The notes beneath the pieces are model-generated. The model was not told where the DNA came from. It saw only the letters and a program-made list of their open reading frames with translations, and made no database searches. Shown here in pieces: positions 1 through 8,228 of a DNA stretch of 11,842 nt. A program made the position numbers and the translations under genes. Numbering within the stretch: the stretch's first letter is position 1; each line of letters starts with the position of its first letter. The DNA is from Stenotrophomonas sp. GTDB taxonomy: Bacteria > Pseudomonadota > Gammaproteobacteria > Xanthomonadales > Xanthomonadaceae. The stretch spans positions 1-11,842 of the forward strand of contig DMZT01000050.1 of NCBI GenBank assembly GCA_003484865.1. Reading direction: 5' to 3'.

Positions 1-54
1 CGCTGCCGCTGCCGCTGCCGTTGCTGTTGCTGTTGCCGCTGCCGTTGGCAGCAA
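1..54. repeat. Degenerate hexanucleotide tandem tract
   Basis: The first bases are a run of six-base units of the form CGCTGC, CGTTGC and TGTTGC, repeated about eight times with C/T variation at fixed positions. It does not belong to a supported gene. Such GCTGCC/GTTGCT tracts look like slippage-prone intergenic sequence next to palindromic repeats. The tract may continue to the left of the window, so its true length is unknown. It could alternatively be the end of a low-complexity coding region, but no supporting gene is visible here. Confidence 0.6.
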
Positions 55-64
55 TTCAACAGCA

Positions 65-86
65 GCCGACCAACGGTCGGCACTAC
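65..86 (-). repeat. SMAG/REP-type palindromic repeat (GTAG end)
   Basis: On the minus strand this element begins GTAGTGCC and folds into a perfect 7-bp stem (65-71 with 75-81) around a 3-base loop. A short imperfect palindrome with a GTAG terminus is the defining form of the SMAG repeats of Stenotrophomonas maltophilia, which are dispersed in many intergenic sites. It lies between the hexanucleotide tract and the terminator of the receptor gene. Family assignment rests on recognition of the GTAG end plus the stem-loop. Confidence 0.75.
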
Positions 87-145
87 CGTGGCACGCCGAG
101 CAGGGTGCACGACGACGTGTCCAGCAGGGCGCACGATGACCGCCC

Positions 146-175
146 ACAAACAACAACGGCGCCCGAAGGCGCCGT
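146..175 (-). terminator. Rho-independent terminator of the TonB receptor gene
   Basis: A perfect 8-bp G+C-rich stem (156-163 with 168-175) closes a loop that reads UUCG on the minus-strand transcript, closed by C-G, an unusually stable tetraloop. It is followed on that strand by a T-rich but G-interrupted tail (TGTTGTTTG). It begins about 70 bases after the receptor stop codon, in the right orientation. The interrupted U-tract makes its strength uncertain. Confidence 0.75.
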
Positions 176-243
176 CTTACTTCCACTCAGCGGCTTGGAG
201 AGAGTAAGCCGCAGATCAGAAAAGGGTGATCAGGCGAACCCGA

Positions 244-3066
244 TCAGAAACGCTGCTGATACTTCATGTACATATAGCGGCCGATATCGAACCCACCGTA
301 GTACGTGAAGCTGCTGTTCGGCTGGCTGTACATGATCGGACCCTGATGGTCGAACACATTGTTCAGGCCCATCGAGACCGTGCCATTCCACGGCAGCACA
401 TAACGCACCTGGATATCGTGGAACGTGTTCGAGCCCACCTTGTTGATGCCCTGGCGGCCCGTGTACGCCGAACTGAAGCCCGGATTGCTGCACTCGGTCG
501 TGTACGCACAGTTCTCCTTCATGCTGGAGTAGTAACGCGCCGTCCAGCCGAGGCCGAAGTTGCCGTACTGATAGTCCAGATTGAGGTTCGAACGCACGCG
601 GAAGTTGCCCTCCCAGCCCGTGTACTGACGCACCGGGGTGGTGTCGACGTTGTCGTTCTTGCGCTCCAGGTAGTCCACGTACGTGGTGTTCCAGGAGACC
701 GCGAACTTGCCGATCGCCAGCTCCGGCAGACGGTAACGGACCGACAGGTCATAGCCGGCCGTTTCCTGGTAGCCCGCGTTCAACAGCGTGCGGTCCAGAC
801 CGTTGACCTGACCGATGGTGCGGCCCGACTTGGCACGGGTGAAGCGGTCGCATGCGGCATCCACACCCAGCACGTAGCACTGGTTGAGCATGTCCGTGGC
901 CGACTCACCGACGATCACGTCGTTGATGCGGATCTTCCACCAGTCCAGGCTCAGGTCCAGGCCCGAGACGAACTCCGGGCTGTAGACCACGCCCACGGTC
1001 CAGGTCTTGGCGGTTTCCGGCTTCAGTGCGGCGTTGGAGCCCGAGCTGAAGTCCGTGCCACCCTGCTGGCCCGGTACCGTCGCGGCGGTGCCGTCAGCGG
1101 CGAGCTGGCGGAAGTTGGCCGGGACCCCGTTGGCCAGGCAGCGCGCCAGGACCTGCGGGTTGTTGGCAGCCGCGCCGAAGCTGGTGTCGCACGGATCGGT
1201 GTACGAATCGCGCGTGCTGGTGGTGCCGCCGTACAGATCTTCCACGGTCGGTGCACGGAAGCCGGTGCCGTAGGTGGCGCGCACCAGCAGGCTGTCGATC
1301 GGCTTCCACTTCAGGCCGAACTTGGTGTTCGTGGTCGAGCCGAAGTTGTTGTAGTCCGAATAGCGACCGGCCATGTCCAGCGACAGTTCACGCGCGAAGG
1401 CCATGTCGGCCAGCAGCGGGACCTGCAGTTCCAGGTAGACCTCGTTGAGCGAGTAATCGCCCTGGGTCGGCTGGCCGGTGGTGCCGGCGATCTGGCCCTT
1501 CTGGACCATCAGGTCCGGCGAGTAGCTGGCTTCTTCACTGCGGTGCTCCACGCCCAGTGCACCCAGGATGTCACCGGCCGGCAGGCTGAACAGCGAGCCG
1601 GAGATGTTGGCGCTGGCCACCTTGGTGGTGCTCTGCATCTTGTCGGTGAAGCGGGTGAACAGGAAGTCCTGCACGTCCTGGTTGCTCAGCGAGCCCGGGC
1701 CGGTATAGCCCATCGGGGCCAGCGGGTTCCACGGGGTGCAGCCGGCAATCACGTTGCCGACGCTGCCGCAATGGGCGACGTTGTTGGCATCCAGGAACGA
1801 CGGGCCGACCGACTGGTTCACGTTCGGCTGGTACATGCTGCCCGTGCCGATGCGCTCGCCTTCATTGCGGTTGTACATGTAGCTGACGTTCCAGTCCCAG
1901 TACCGCGAACCGGTCTCGAAGCTGCCTTCCAGGCCCAGGCTGGCGCGCTTGGTGGTCAGGTTGTTTTCGGTGCCGCGCGGCAGCTCTTCGGTGCGATGCG
2001 CGAAGGCAACGTCACGACCGAACGGGTTGAACGCGCTGTCCTTGGACAGCAGCGCACGCGAACCAGTGCTCTGGTACGGGTAGCCGGCCAGCTGCTTGCT
2101 GGACTCGCGCTCGCTGTACAGTGCATCGGCGACCAGGCGCAGGTCATCGGTGATCGAGAAGCCACCGTTGGCGAACACCGACTTGCGCTGCAGCCCGGTG
2201 ACCAGGCTCATGTTGGTCTTGGTGTTGGCGTCGTTGGCCTTGTCCGCCGGCTTGAAATTGCCCAGCTGGGTCGGATCGCCGCCCGGGCCCACGCTGAGGT
2301 TCCTGCCATCCACGGTCGCGTAGCCCCACGGGGTGACGCCGCTCAGGCCGTCGCCGGTGTGGCGCGGGCCGTTCGGGTATGCGGTGAACGCACGCGCGCC
2401 GCCCAGGACCGGATCTTCGTCGGTGTACTCGCCACCCACGGTGACCCAGCCACGGTCGAAGGTCTTGCCGAAGGTCGCGCTGTAGGCGGTCTTCTGGCCG
2501 TCGCCTTCGCTGTACTGGCCGACGTAGGCGCTGACTTCGGCACCGTCGAAGTTCTTGCGGGTGATTATGTTGACCACGCCGGCAATGGCGTCCGAGCCGT
2601 ACAGGGCCGAGGCACCGTCGGTCAGCACTTCCACGCGCTCCACGATCGAGGACGGGATCGAGGCCAGATCGGAGTAACCGCCGGCGCTGACGCCCATGCG
2701 GCGGCCGTCGATCAGCACCAGGCTGCGTTCCGGGCCCAGGTTGCGCAGGCTCACGTACATGCCGCCGAAGTCGCGACCCGATTCCAGCGAGGAGGCACGG
2801 CTCATGCTCGGCGAACCGGCGGCGGTGACGTCCTGCAGGATGTCGGCGACGTTGACGTAGCCCTTCTTCTCGATCTCGGCGCGATTCAGCGCGACGACCG
2901 GCTGGGCCGATTCGACACTGGCCTGGCGGATGCGCGAGCCGGTGATCTCGATGCGATCCAGGTTGGTGGTGCCGTCATCGGCACTCTGTGCGAAGGCGGG
3001 GGCACTGCAGCTGGCGACAAGCGCGATGGCGATCGCGTTGCGCAGCGGATTGGTCTTCAAATACAT
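244..3066 (-). CDS. TonB-dependent outer-membrane receptor
   Basis: A 940-residue TonB-dependent receptor that should import a scarce substrate across the outer membrane using energy from TonB-ExbB-ExbD. The substrate cannot be read from sequence. Residues 1-26 are a signal peptide ending AFA before QS. A plug domain follows at about 36-170, containing the ITGSRI segment, LRNLGPERSLVLIDGRR, ERVEVLTDGASALYGSDAIAGVVNI and a gap-free transition into the barrel. The rest is a 22-strand-type beta barrel ending in the terminal phenylalanine typical of outer-membrane proteins (MKYQQRF). Four closely spaced Cys pairs lie in probable extracellular loops. No N-terminal STN signalling extension is present, so it is probably not a transducer. 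The start at 3066 is chosen because it places the signal peptide at the N-terminus; in-frame ATGs at 3096 and 3132 would add a charged, non-signal extension. The ribosome site before 3066 is weak (AGAGAAA). It is a monocistronic unit. Confidence 0.93.
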   Translation of the reverse strand: MYLKTNPLRNAIAIALVASCSAPAFAQSADDGTTNLDRIEITGSRIRQASVESAQPVVALNRAEIEKKGYVNVADILQDVTAAGSPSMSRASSLESGRDFGGMYVSLRNLGPERSLVLIDGRRMGVSAGGYSDLASIPSSIVERVEVLTDGASALYGSDAIAGVVNIITRKNFDGAEVSAYVGQYSEGDGQKTAYSATFGKTFDRGWVTVGGEYTDEDPVLGGARAFTAYPNGPRHTGDGLSGVTPWGYATVDGRNLSVGPGGDPTQLGNFKPADKANDANTKTNMSLVTGLQRKSVFANGGFSITDDLRLVADALYSERESSKQLAGYPYQSTGSRALLSKDSAFNPFGRDVAFAHRTEELPRGTENNLTTKRASLGLEGSFETGSRYWDWNVSYMYNRNEGERIGTGSMYQPNVNQSVGPSFLDANNVAHCGSVGNVIAGCTPWNPLAPMGYTGPGSLSNQDVQDFLFTRFTDKMQSTTKVASANISGSLFSLPAGDILGALGVEHRSEEASYSPDLMVQKGQIAGTTGQPTQGDYSLNEVYLELQVPLLADMAFARELSLDMAGRYSDYNNFGSTTNTKFGLKWKPIDSLLVRATYGTGFRAPTVEDLYGGTTSTRDSYTDPCDTSFGAAANNPQVLARCLANGVPANFRQLAADGTAATVPGQQGGTDFSSGSNAALKPETAKTWTVGVVYSPEFVSGLDLSLDWWKIRINDVIVGESATDMLNQCYVLGVDAACDRFTRAKSGRTIGQVNGLDRTLLNAGYQETAGYDLSVRYRLPELAIGKFAVSWNTTYVDYLERKNDNVDTTPVRQYTGWEGNFRVRSNLNLDYQYGNFGLGWTARYYSSMKENCAYTTECSNPGFSSAYTGRQGINKVGSNTFHDIQVRYVLPWNGTVSMGLNNVFDHQGPIMYSQPNSSFTYYGGFDIGRYMYMKYQQRF

Positions 3067-3173
3067 CCGTGCGTTTCTCTTTCTCTGTAAAAACATTCGC
3101 CCGTTGGGGCGGCGTGGGGAACAACACACCACGACGTGGGGGGCGGGAGTCTAATGACTTTTCAAATTTTTTA

Positions 3174-3187
3174 CTTTCATTTGAAAG
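3174..3187. promoter_or_regulatory. Candidate operator: AT-rich inverted repeat upstream of receptor gene
   Basis: The arms CTTTCA and TGAAAG form a perfect 6-bp inverted repeat separated by two bases, inside the AT-rich island about 110 bases upstream of the receptor start. Position and symmetry fit a binding site for a dimeric regulator. It is not a convincing Fur box (no GATAATGAT-like pattern). The regulator is unknown and chance occurrence in AT-rich DNA is possible. Confidence 0.3.
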
Positions 3188-3407
3188 CGTAAAAACCGCT
3201 GTAAATGAACGATGGCTGACAAAACCACGCATTCAGACGAAACCTTTTTCACATCGTCGTGCAGCGCGAAGACAACAGCACCCTCGCGGTGGGCCGAGGC
3301 AGCAATAGCGGCGACGTGCGAGGCAACTTGAGTGCGTGCGGCGTGTCGTCGCAGCGCGCGTACAGCTGCGCGATCGACAGCTAAACGTGCAGTGAACGCG
3401 CACGCAC

Positions 3408-3440
3408 AAAAAAAGAACCGCACTCTTGCAAGTGCGGTTC
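3408..3440 (-). terminator. Rho-independent terminator of the four-gene efflux operon
   Basis: A perfect 10-bp stem (3415-3424 with 3431-3440) with a 6-base loop is followed on the minus strand, after a single C, by seven consecutive Ts (3414-3408). It lies about 60 bases beyond the stop of the last permease gene and is oriented to stop its transcript. This is the best-formed terminator in the window. Confidence 0.93.
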
Positions 3441-3454
3441 CAGACTTGGTATTT

Positions 3455-3478
3455 CGCGTGCGCGATCACGCGCACGCG
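3455..3478 (-). repeat. Perfect 10-bp hairpin ahead of the operon terminator
   Basis: The arms 3455-3464 and 3469-3478 (alternating CG/GTGCGC composition) are exact complements around a 4-base loop. It lies between the last permease stop codon and the intrinsic terminator. On the minus strand it is followed by AAATACC, not a U-tract, so alone it is a poor terminator. It may protect the 3' end of the mRNA or work in tandem with the terminator. Confidence 0.65.
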
Positions 3479-3497
3479 CGTTGTTCAAACGTATCGC

Positions 3498-4808
3498 TCA
3501 GGTCTCGCGCAATGCCGTGGTGATCGGCAGCCGCGCCGCGCGCAGTGCCGGGAACAGGCCGCCGACCAGGCCGATGCCGAGTGCCCACTTCAGGCCCGTC
3601 CACAGCAGCTGCGGGGAAACCTGGAACTGGAACACCACCTGGCTGAAGTTGTTGCCCAGCGTGGAGACGGTGTAGTTGTTGAACACCAGCCACGCCACCA
3701 GCCCACCGAGCAGGCCGCCGAGCAGGGCCAGCAGCATCGTCTCCAGCATCACCGCGGTCACCACCGGCACGCCGCGGAATCCAATCGCGCGCATGGTGGC
3801 GATCTCGCGCGCGCGCGTGGCCACGGCCGCGTACATCGTGTTGAGCGCACCGAACACCGCGCCGATCGCCATGATCGCGCCGATCACCGTGCCCAGAATG
3901 CTGATCAGCTTGCTCAGGCCGCCGGACTGCTTGCGGTAGTAGTCACGGGTAGTCTCCACATCCAGCTTCAGGCGCGGGTCCGCCTCCATGGCGTCCTTGA
4001 ACTGCTTGAAGCCCGCCGCCCCCTCGGTGCGCACGTTGACCGACTGATACGCACTGCGGTTGTAGGTGGTGGACAGCGTCTGCGTGTCCGACCACAGCTC
4101 CGACTCGTGCACATCGTTGGAGGCGAACACGCCCACCACGGTCCATTCCTGCTTGCCCAGCTGCAGGGTCTTGCCGATCTCCAGGCCCTCGAACTGTGCC
4201 TGCGCGCCCTTGCCGACCACGATTTCGCGCAGGCCGGGCTTGAACCTGCGGCCCGCGATGATGCGCACGTTGTCGCGTACCGCCCACGCCTGCTCGCCGA
4301 CGCCACGGAACTGCACGTTGGTATCGCTGTGGTCGCTGCGCGAGAGCAGGCTGATCACCTGCGACAGCTCGGCGGAGATCAGCGGCTTGCCGTCGCTGCC
4401 ACGGGCCACGCCGGGCAGGTTCTCGATCAACGGGACCTGGTCGCGCATGATCACCGAGTTGGTTTCCGCCTGCGATCCGCCGCGCAGCACGATCGCCACG
4501 TCATCGCTGCCGCTGCGCTCCAGGGTGGCCTTGAAGCCATCGCCCATCGCCAGCATCGCCACCAGCACGCCGACCACGCCGGCGATGCCGACCACGATCA
4601 CCGAGGAGGCACCCCAGCGCTGCGGCAGGCTGGCAATGCCGATCCGTGCGGCTGCCAGCGACAGCCGGCCACTGCGGGTAAGCACCAGCCACGCGGCCAG
4701 CAGCACGGCGATCGCCAGCACCATCCACCACGGCAGCACGATCCACACCACCAGGGCGACCAGCAACGCCACCACGGTCACTACGTTCCACATCCAGTGC
4801 GTTTTCAT
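3498..4808 (-). CDS. FtsX/MacB-family ABC transporter permease (second permease)
   Basis: A 436-residue inner-membrane permease of the FtsX/MacB superfamily (type VII ABC fold). It begins with two adjacent hydrophobic helices (about 7-25 and 27-44) not usual in MacB or LolC/E. Then come the canonical first helix (67-88), a periplasmic MacB-core domain (about 95-295), and three C-terminal helices (301-325, 353-376, 402-422). Cytoplasmic motifs are typical: TRAREIATMRAIGF after the second canonical helix and FPALRAARLPITTAL at the end. It has no nucleotide-binding domain, so it should depend on the ATPase encoded upstream. The start at 4808 is preceded by AGGGGA at good spacing and leaves a 10-base gap after the previous gene; the in-frame ATG at 4838 would overlap that gene. 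It probably pairs with the preceding permease as a heterodimer. The exported substrate is unknown. Confidence 0.88.
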   Translation of the reverse strand: MKTHWMWNVVTVVALLVALVVWIVLPWWMVLAIAVLLAAWLVLTRSGRLSLAAARIGIASLPQRWGASSVIVVGIAGVVGVLVAMLAMGDGFKATLERSGSDDVAIVLRGGSQAETNSVIMRDQVPLIENLPGVARGSDGKPLISAELSQVISLLSRSDHSDTNVQFRGVGEQAWAVRDNVRIIAGRRFKPGLREIVVGKGAQAQFEGLEIGKTLQLGKQEWTVVGVFASNDVHESELWSDTQTLSTTYNRSAYQSVNVRTEGAAGFKQFKDAMEADPRLKLDVETTRDYYRKQSGGLSKLISILGTVIGAIMAIGAVFGALNTMYAAVATRAREIATMRAIGFRGVPVVTAVMLETMLLALLGGLLGGLVAWLVFNNYTVSTLGNNFSQVVFQFQVSPQLLWTGLKWALGIGLVGGLFPALRAARLPITTALRET

Positions 4809-4818
4809 GGTGGTCCCC

Positions 4819-5979
4819 TCAGCGCCCGGCCAATGCATCGACGATCTTCAACCGCTGCGCCCGCAATGCCGGCAGCAGGCCCACCACGATTCCGATCACC
4901 GCCATCAGGCACAGCGCCACCCCCCACGTCTGCGCTGGCACGCCGGGCAGGCTGATCATGCCCTGGCTGCTGGCGCTGATCACCGGCATCACGATCGAGG
5001 CCAGGCCCATGCCGATCAGCCCGCCGAGCACGATCAGCAGCACCGACTCGACCATCACCAGGACCAGCACGGTGCCATCCTTGAAGCCCAGCGTCTTGAG
5101 GATCGCCAGCTCCGGGATGCGCTCGCGCACGGCCTGGGCCATGGTGTTGCCGGTCAGCAGCACCAGGGTGAAGAACACCGCGGCCATGATGCCGGTGACG
5201 ATCAGGCCGATATCGGCGAACTGTTTCGCGAAGGCCTGCGAGAACGAGGCCTCGGTCTGCGACTTGGTCTCATGATCGGAGTTCAGCGACAGCGCATCGA
5301 TCGCCTGCGCCACGCGTGAGGCATGGGCAGGGTTCTCCAGTTGCACGGTATAGAAACTGACCTGGTTCTTGATGTAGTCGTTGGATTCATCGAAGTAGCT
5401 CCAGTGCAGCATCATCTGGTTCTCCGCACCGGCGTTGTTGCGGTCCCTGGCCCGGAAGATGCCGGTCAATTCCAGCGGCCAGTCGTTGCTGCCCTTGCGC
5501 GGGAAGATCGTGGCCTGCATCGGAATGGTGTCGCCCAGCTTCCAGCCGAAGCGCTTGGCCAGGGCTTCACCGACCAGTGCACCGGTCCGGGTGTTCTTGA
5601 ATGCCTCGGCCTGCTCGGGCGGCAGCTCGAACTCCGGGTACAGGTCCATGTAGTTGTCCGAGACCGAGAAACTCGGGAAGAAGTTCTTCTGGTCCTGGTA
5701 GATGCCGCCGAACCACATGGCGTAGTTGACCTTGCGCACGCCCGGGGTGGCTTCGATATCGCGCAGCAGCCGCAGGGGCAGGCTCTGGGTGATCGAGAGC
5801 TTGGAGGAGACCACCAGCCGCTTGGCGCCTTCGATGGTGTCACCGCCGGAGTTGAACGCCACCCGGACCGAATCGAGCATGCCGAACAGCAGGAAGGCCG
5901 CCACCACCGACAACAACGTCAGCAGGGTGCGGGTCTTGCTGCGGAACAGCTGTGCCCAGACCAGCGAAAAGTATTTCAT
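4819..5979 (-). CDS. FtsX/MacB-family ABC transporter permease (first permease)
   Basis: A 386-residue permease with the standard four-helix layout of MacB, LolC/E and FtsX. Helix one is at about 19-37, followed by a large periplasmic domain (about 40-255) and helices at about 256-278, 303-327 and 348-370. The signature cytoplasmic segment RERIPELAILKTLGF and the C-terminal LLPALRAQRLKIVDAL are clear. A strong ribosome site (GGAGGAGG) precedes the ATG, and only 14 bases separate it from the ATPase stop codon. It is much diverged from the next permease, which suggests an old duplication and a two-subunit membrane part instead of a homodimer. A lipoprotein-release (LolCE) role is less likely because an adaptor gene heads this operon, which fits MacAB-like efflux or secretion better. 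Confidence 0.9.
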   Translation of the reverse strand: MKYFSLVWAQLFRSKTRTLLTLLSVVAAFLLFGMLDSVRVAFNSGGDTIEGAKRLVVSSKLSITQSLPLRLLRDIEATPGVRKVNYAMWFGGIYQDQKNFFPSFSVSDNYMDLYPEFELPPEQAEAFKNTRTGALVGEALAKRFGWKLGDTIPMQATIFPRKGSNDWPLELTGIFRARDRNNAGAENQMMLHWSYFDESNDYIKNQVSFYTVQLENPAHASRVAQAIDALSLNSDHETKSQTEASFSQAFAKQFADIGLIVTGIMAAVFFTLVLLTGNTMAQAVRERIPELAILKTLGFKDGTVLVLVMVESVLLIVLGGLIGMGLASIVMPVISASSQGMISLPGVPAQTWGVALCLMAVIGIVVGLLPALRAQRLKIVDALAGR

Positions 5980-5993
5980 CGCCGCCTCCTCCG

Positions 5994-6683
<690 letters not shown>

Positions 6684-6849
6684 GGGTGGTTCTCCGTGGA
6701 TCGGGAAGAAAGGGCGTACGGCGCGCCCGGGCGAGGGCCGCCGGGTTCCGCGGTGACGGACAGCCGCCACCGTGCGCGCCGTGACGGCACGAGGGAATCG
6801 CACTTGCCGCGAGCGTGAGAGCGGCTCGCGTGACGCAGCTGTCAGCCGG
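6684..6849 (-). other. Intra-operon spacer with hairpin
   Basis: This 166-base gap between the adaptor and ATPase genes is long compared with the 10-14 base spacings elsewhere in the operon. It contains a 7-bp inverted repeat (6808-6814 with 6824-6830, arms CGCGAGC/GCTCGCG, 9-base loop). No U-tract follows on the minus strand, so it is not an intrinsic terminator. It could adjust relative expression of adaptor and transporter by processing or attenuation, or it could be neutral. I see no good promoter in it. Confidence 0.4.
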
Positions 6850-8085
6850 TCAGGGGGTTTCGGTGACCTTGCTGCCGTCGTGCAGCTCGGCCGGTGGGGT
6901 GGTTACCACGACCTCGCCGGCGCTCAGGCCCCGGGTGACCTGGCGGTCGTTGTTGAGCGTGGTGCCCACGGTGATCGCGCGCTGTTCCACCCGCGCATCG
7001 TCCTTGACCACGAAGGCGACGGTCTTCTGCTCGCGCTCCACGATCGCCGAAGCCGGCACGCGCACACCCTGCGGTTTGGCGGCTTCGGCGGGCTGGGCGC
7101 TTTCCAGGAAGCTGACCCGCACGCCCATCTCGGGAACGATGCGCGGGTCCTTTGTCTTCAGCGCCACGCGCACTTTCACGGTGGCCTTGCCGCGGTCGGC
7201 GGTGGGGATGATCGCGATCACTTCGGCCGGAATCTTCCAGTCCGGGTAGGCATTGAGGGTGGCTTCGACCGGCATCTTCGGCTGCACGCGGCCGATGAAG
7301 GATTCGCCGACCTCGACTTCGATCTCCAGCGACTCCATGTCCACGATGGTGCCGATGCCGGTCCGGGTGAACCCGCCACCGGCCGACAGTGGCGAGACGA
7401 TCTCGCCCGGCTGCGCGGCCTTGGCGGTGACCACGCCGGAGAACGGCGCGCGCACGATGTTGTTGTCCACACCGAGGTCGGCGATCGCCAGCGAGTCACT
7501 GGCCACGGTGGTATTGCGCTGGGCGGTTCTGAGCTGGGCGCGCAGGTTGTCGCGCTGGGCGATGGCCAGGTCGTACTGCGAGCGCGAGACCAGCTGCTGG
7601 CCGACCAGTGCCTGCAGGCGGCCGGCTTCGGCATCGGCCTGGGCCACCTGGGCCTGGAGACCGGCGAGCTGGCTGCGCGCCGCCTCCAGCTGCGAGGCCG
7701 AGAGGCTGCGCTGGGCGTTGGCATCGATCGGGTCGAGCGTGGCCATCACCTGGCCCTCTTCCACGCGCATGCCTTCTTCGATCATCACCTCACGCACCTT
7801 GCCGGTGATCTTGGCCGAGACCGTGGCCATGCGCCGGGCGACCACATAGCCGCTGGCGTCGAGCACCGAGCTGCTGGCACCGCCCTGCTGGATCGCCACC
7901 ACGGGCGCGGTGGTCACGGCGATCGGGCGCTCGCGACCGAGCACGAACCAGGCCAGGCCGGCCAACACAATGAGAAGGACGATCGCCAGCACGATCCAGC
8001 GGCCGCGTCGCGAGGGCGACGGGGGCGGGGAACCGGCCTTGCGGTCGATGCGGAGTTCCTTGAGCAGTTCAGCGGATGCGTTCAT
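6850..8085 (-). CDS. Periplasmic adaptor (membrane fusion protein, MacA/HlyD type)
   Basis: A 411-residue adaptor, first gene of the efflux operon, that should bridge the inner-membrane ABC transporter and an outer-membrane channel. Domains in order are a cytoplasmic N-terminus rich in Pro and Arg, one membrane anchor (about 30-49), a first half-lipoyl segment (about 78-120, with KVREVMIEEGMRVEEGQVMATLD), an Ala/Gln-rich alpha-hairpin (about 121-207), a second half-lipoyl segment (VRAPFSGVVTAKAAQPGEIV, 211-230), a beta-barrel (about 245-325), and a membrane-proximal domain. The ABC ATPase and permeases downstream place it with MacA-type rather than RND-pump adaptors. The start at 8085 is chosen because the ATG at 8169 would add a Pro/Arg/His-rich leader; its ribosome site is weak. 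No TolC-like channel gene is in the window, so a channel encoded elsewhere is presumably shared. Confidence 0.92.
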   Translation of the reverse strand: MNASAELLKELRIDRKAGSPPPSPSRRGRWIVLAIVLLIVLAGLAWFVLGRERPIAVTTAPVVAIQQGGASSSVLDASGYVVARRMATVSAKITGKVREVMIEEGMRVEEGQVMATLDPIDANAQRSLSASQLEAARSQLAGLQAQVAQADAEAGRLQALVGQQLVSRSQYDLAIAQRDNLRAQLRTAQRNTTVASDSLAIADLGVDNNIVRAPFSGVVTAKAAQPGEIVSPLSAGGGFTRTGIGTIVDMESLEIEVEVGESFIGRVQPKMPVEATLNAYPDWKIPAEVIAIIPTADRGKATVKVRVALKTKDPRIVPEMGVRVSFLESAQPAEAAKPQGVRVPASAIVEREQKTVAFVVKDDARVEQRAITVGTTLNNDRQVTRGLSAGEVVVTTPPAELHDGSKVTETP

Positions 8086-8198
8086 CGTGAGTCTGGACGG
8101 GGAATCGGGCCGAGTGTGACCGCATCGGCGGCCGGGGGGCAAACCGGCACGGTGGCCGGGGTGGTCCACAGCATGCCCGGCAGCATGGCGCTGCGGCA

Positions 8199-8212
8199 GT
8201 GACAGCTGTCAC
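8199..8212. promoter_or_regulatory. Candidate operator: perfect palindrome GTGACAGCTGTCAC
   Basis: Fourteen bases with perfect two-fold symmetry lie near the middle of the divergent control region, 78 bases before the rightward ATG and 113 before the leftward one. Symmetry and position fit a dimeric regulator such as the NarL-type response regulator encoded at the end of the rightward operon. The assignment to that regulator is inference. Each half also resembles a -35 element (GTGACA), which would give overlap with divergent promoters. Confidence 0.45.
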
Positions 8213-8228
8213 CTGCATGGGCTGACGA

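Larger units (their letters stand above)
3067..3497. other. Intergenic leader of receptor gene and 3' end of efflux operon
   Basis: This 431-base gap holds no supported gene. Its receptor-proximal part (about 3150-3260) is markedly AT-rich in an otherwise GC-rich window and is the likely promoter and leader of the receptor gene; I cannot fix a convincing -35/-10 pair. The middle (about 3261-3400) is GC-rich and shows nothing recognisable. The distal part holds two hairpins that end the leftward efflux operon. Confidence 0.7.

Noticed and set aside
98..140. Imperfect direct repeat AGCAGGGTGCACGACGAC-like, two copies 24 bases apart
   Set aside because: Only two copies of about 19 bases with three mismatches; not enough to call a repeat array or CRISPR.
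21..308. Short plus-strand frame over the left-edge repeats
   Set aside because: It runs through the hexanucleotide tract, a SMAG hairpin and a terminator, and has no credible ribosome site.
226..3090. A 954-codon open frame on the plus strand opposite the TonB receptor gene
   Set aside because: Its product is Arg/Ala/Val/His-rich with no recognisable domain, while the minus strand encodes an intact receptor with signal peptide, plug motifs and terminal Phe. Long antisense frames are expected in such GC-rich genes.
3261..3400. Possible small gene between the receptor and the efflux operon
   Set aside because: Frames here are Arg/Ala/Cys-rich, lack ribosome sites and have no recognisable features.
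3803..3819. Alternating GC run inside the second permease gene
   Set aside because: It encodes the conserved TRAREIA segment and is explained by codon choice in GC-rich DNA.
3426..4955. A 509-codon open frame on the plus strand opposite the second permease
   Set aside because: The product is His/Gln/Arg-rich low-complexity sequence without family motifs; the complementary strand encodes a clear FtsX-type permease.
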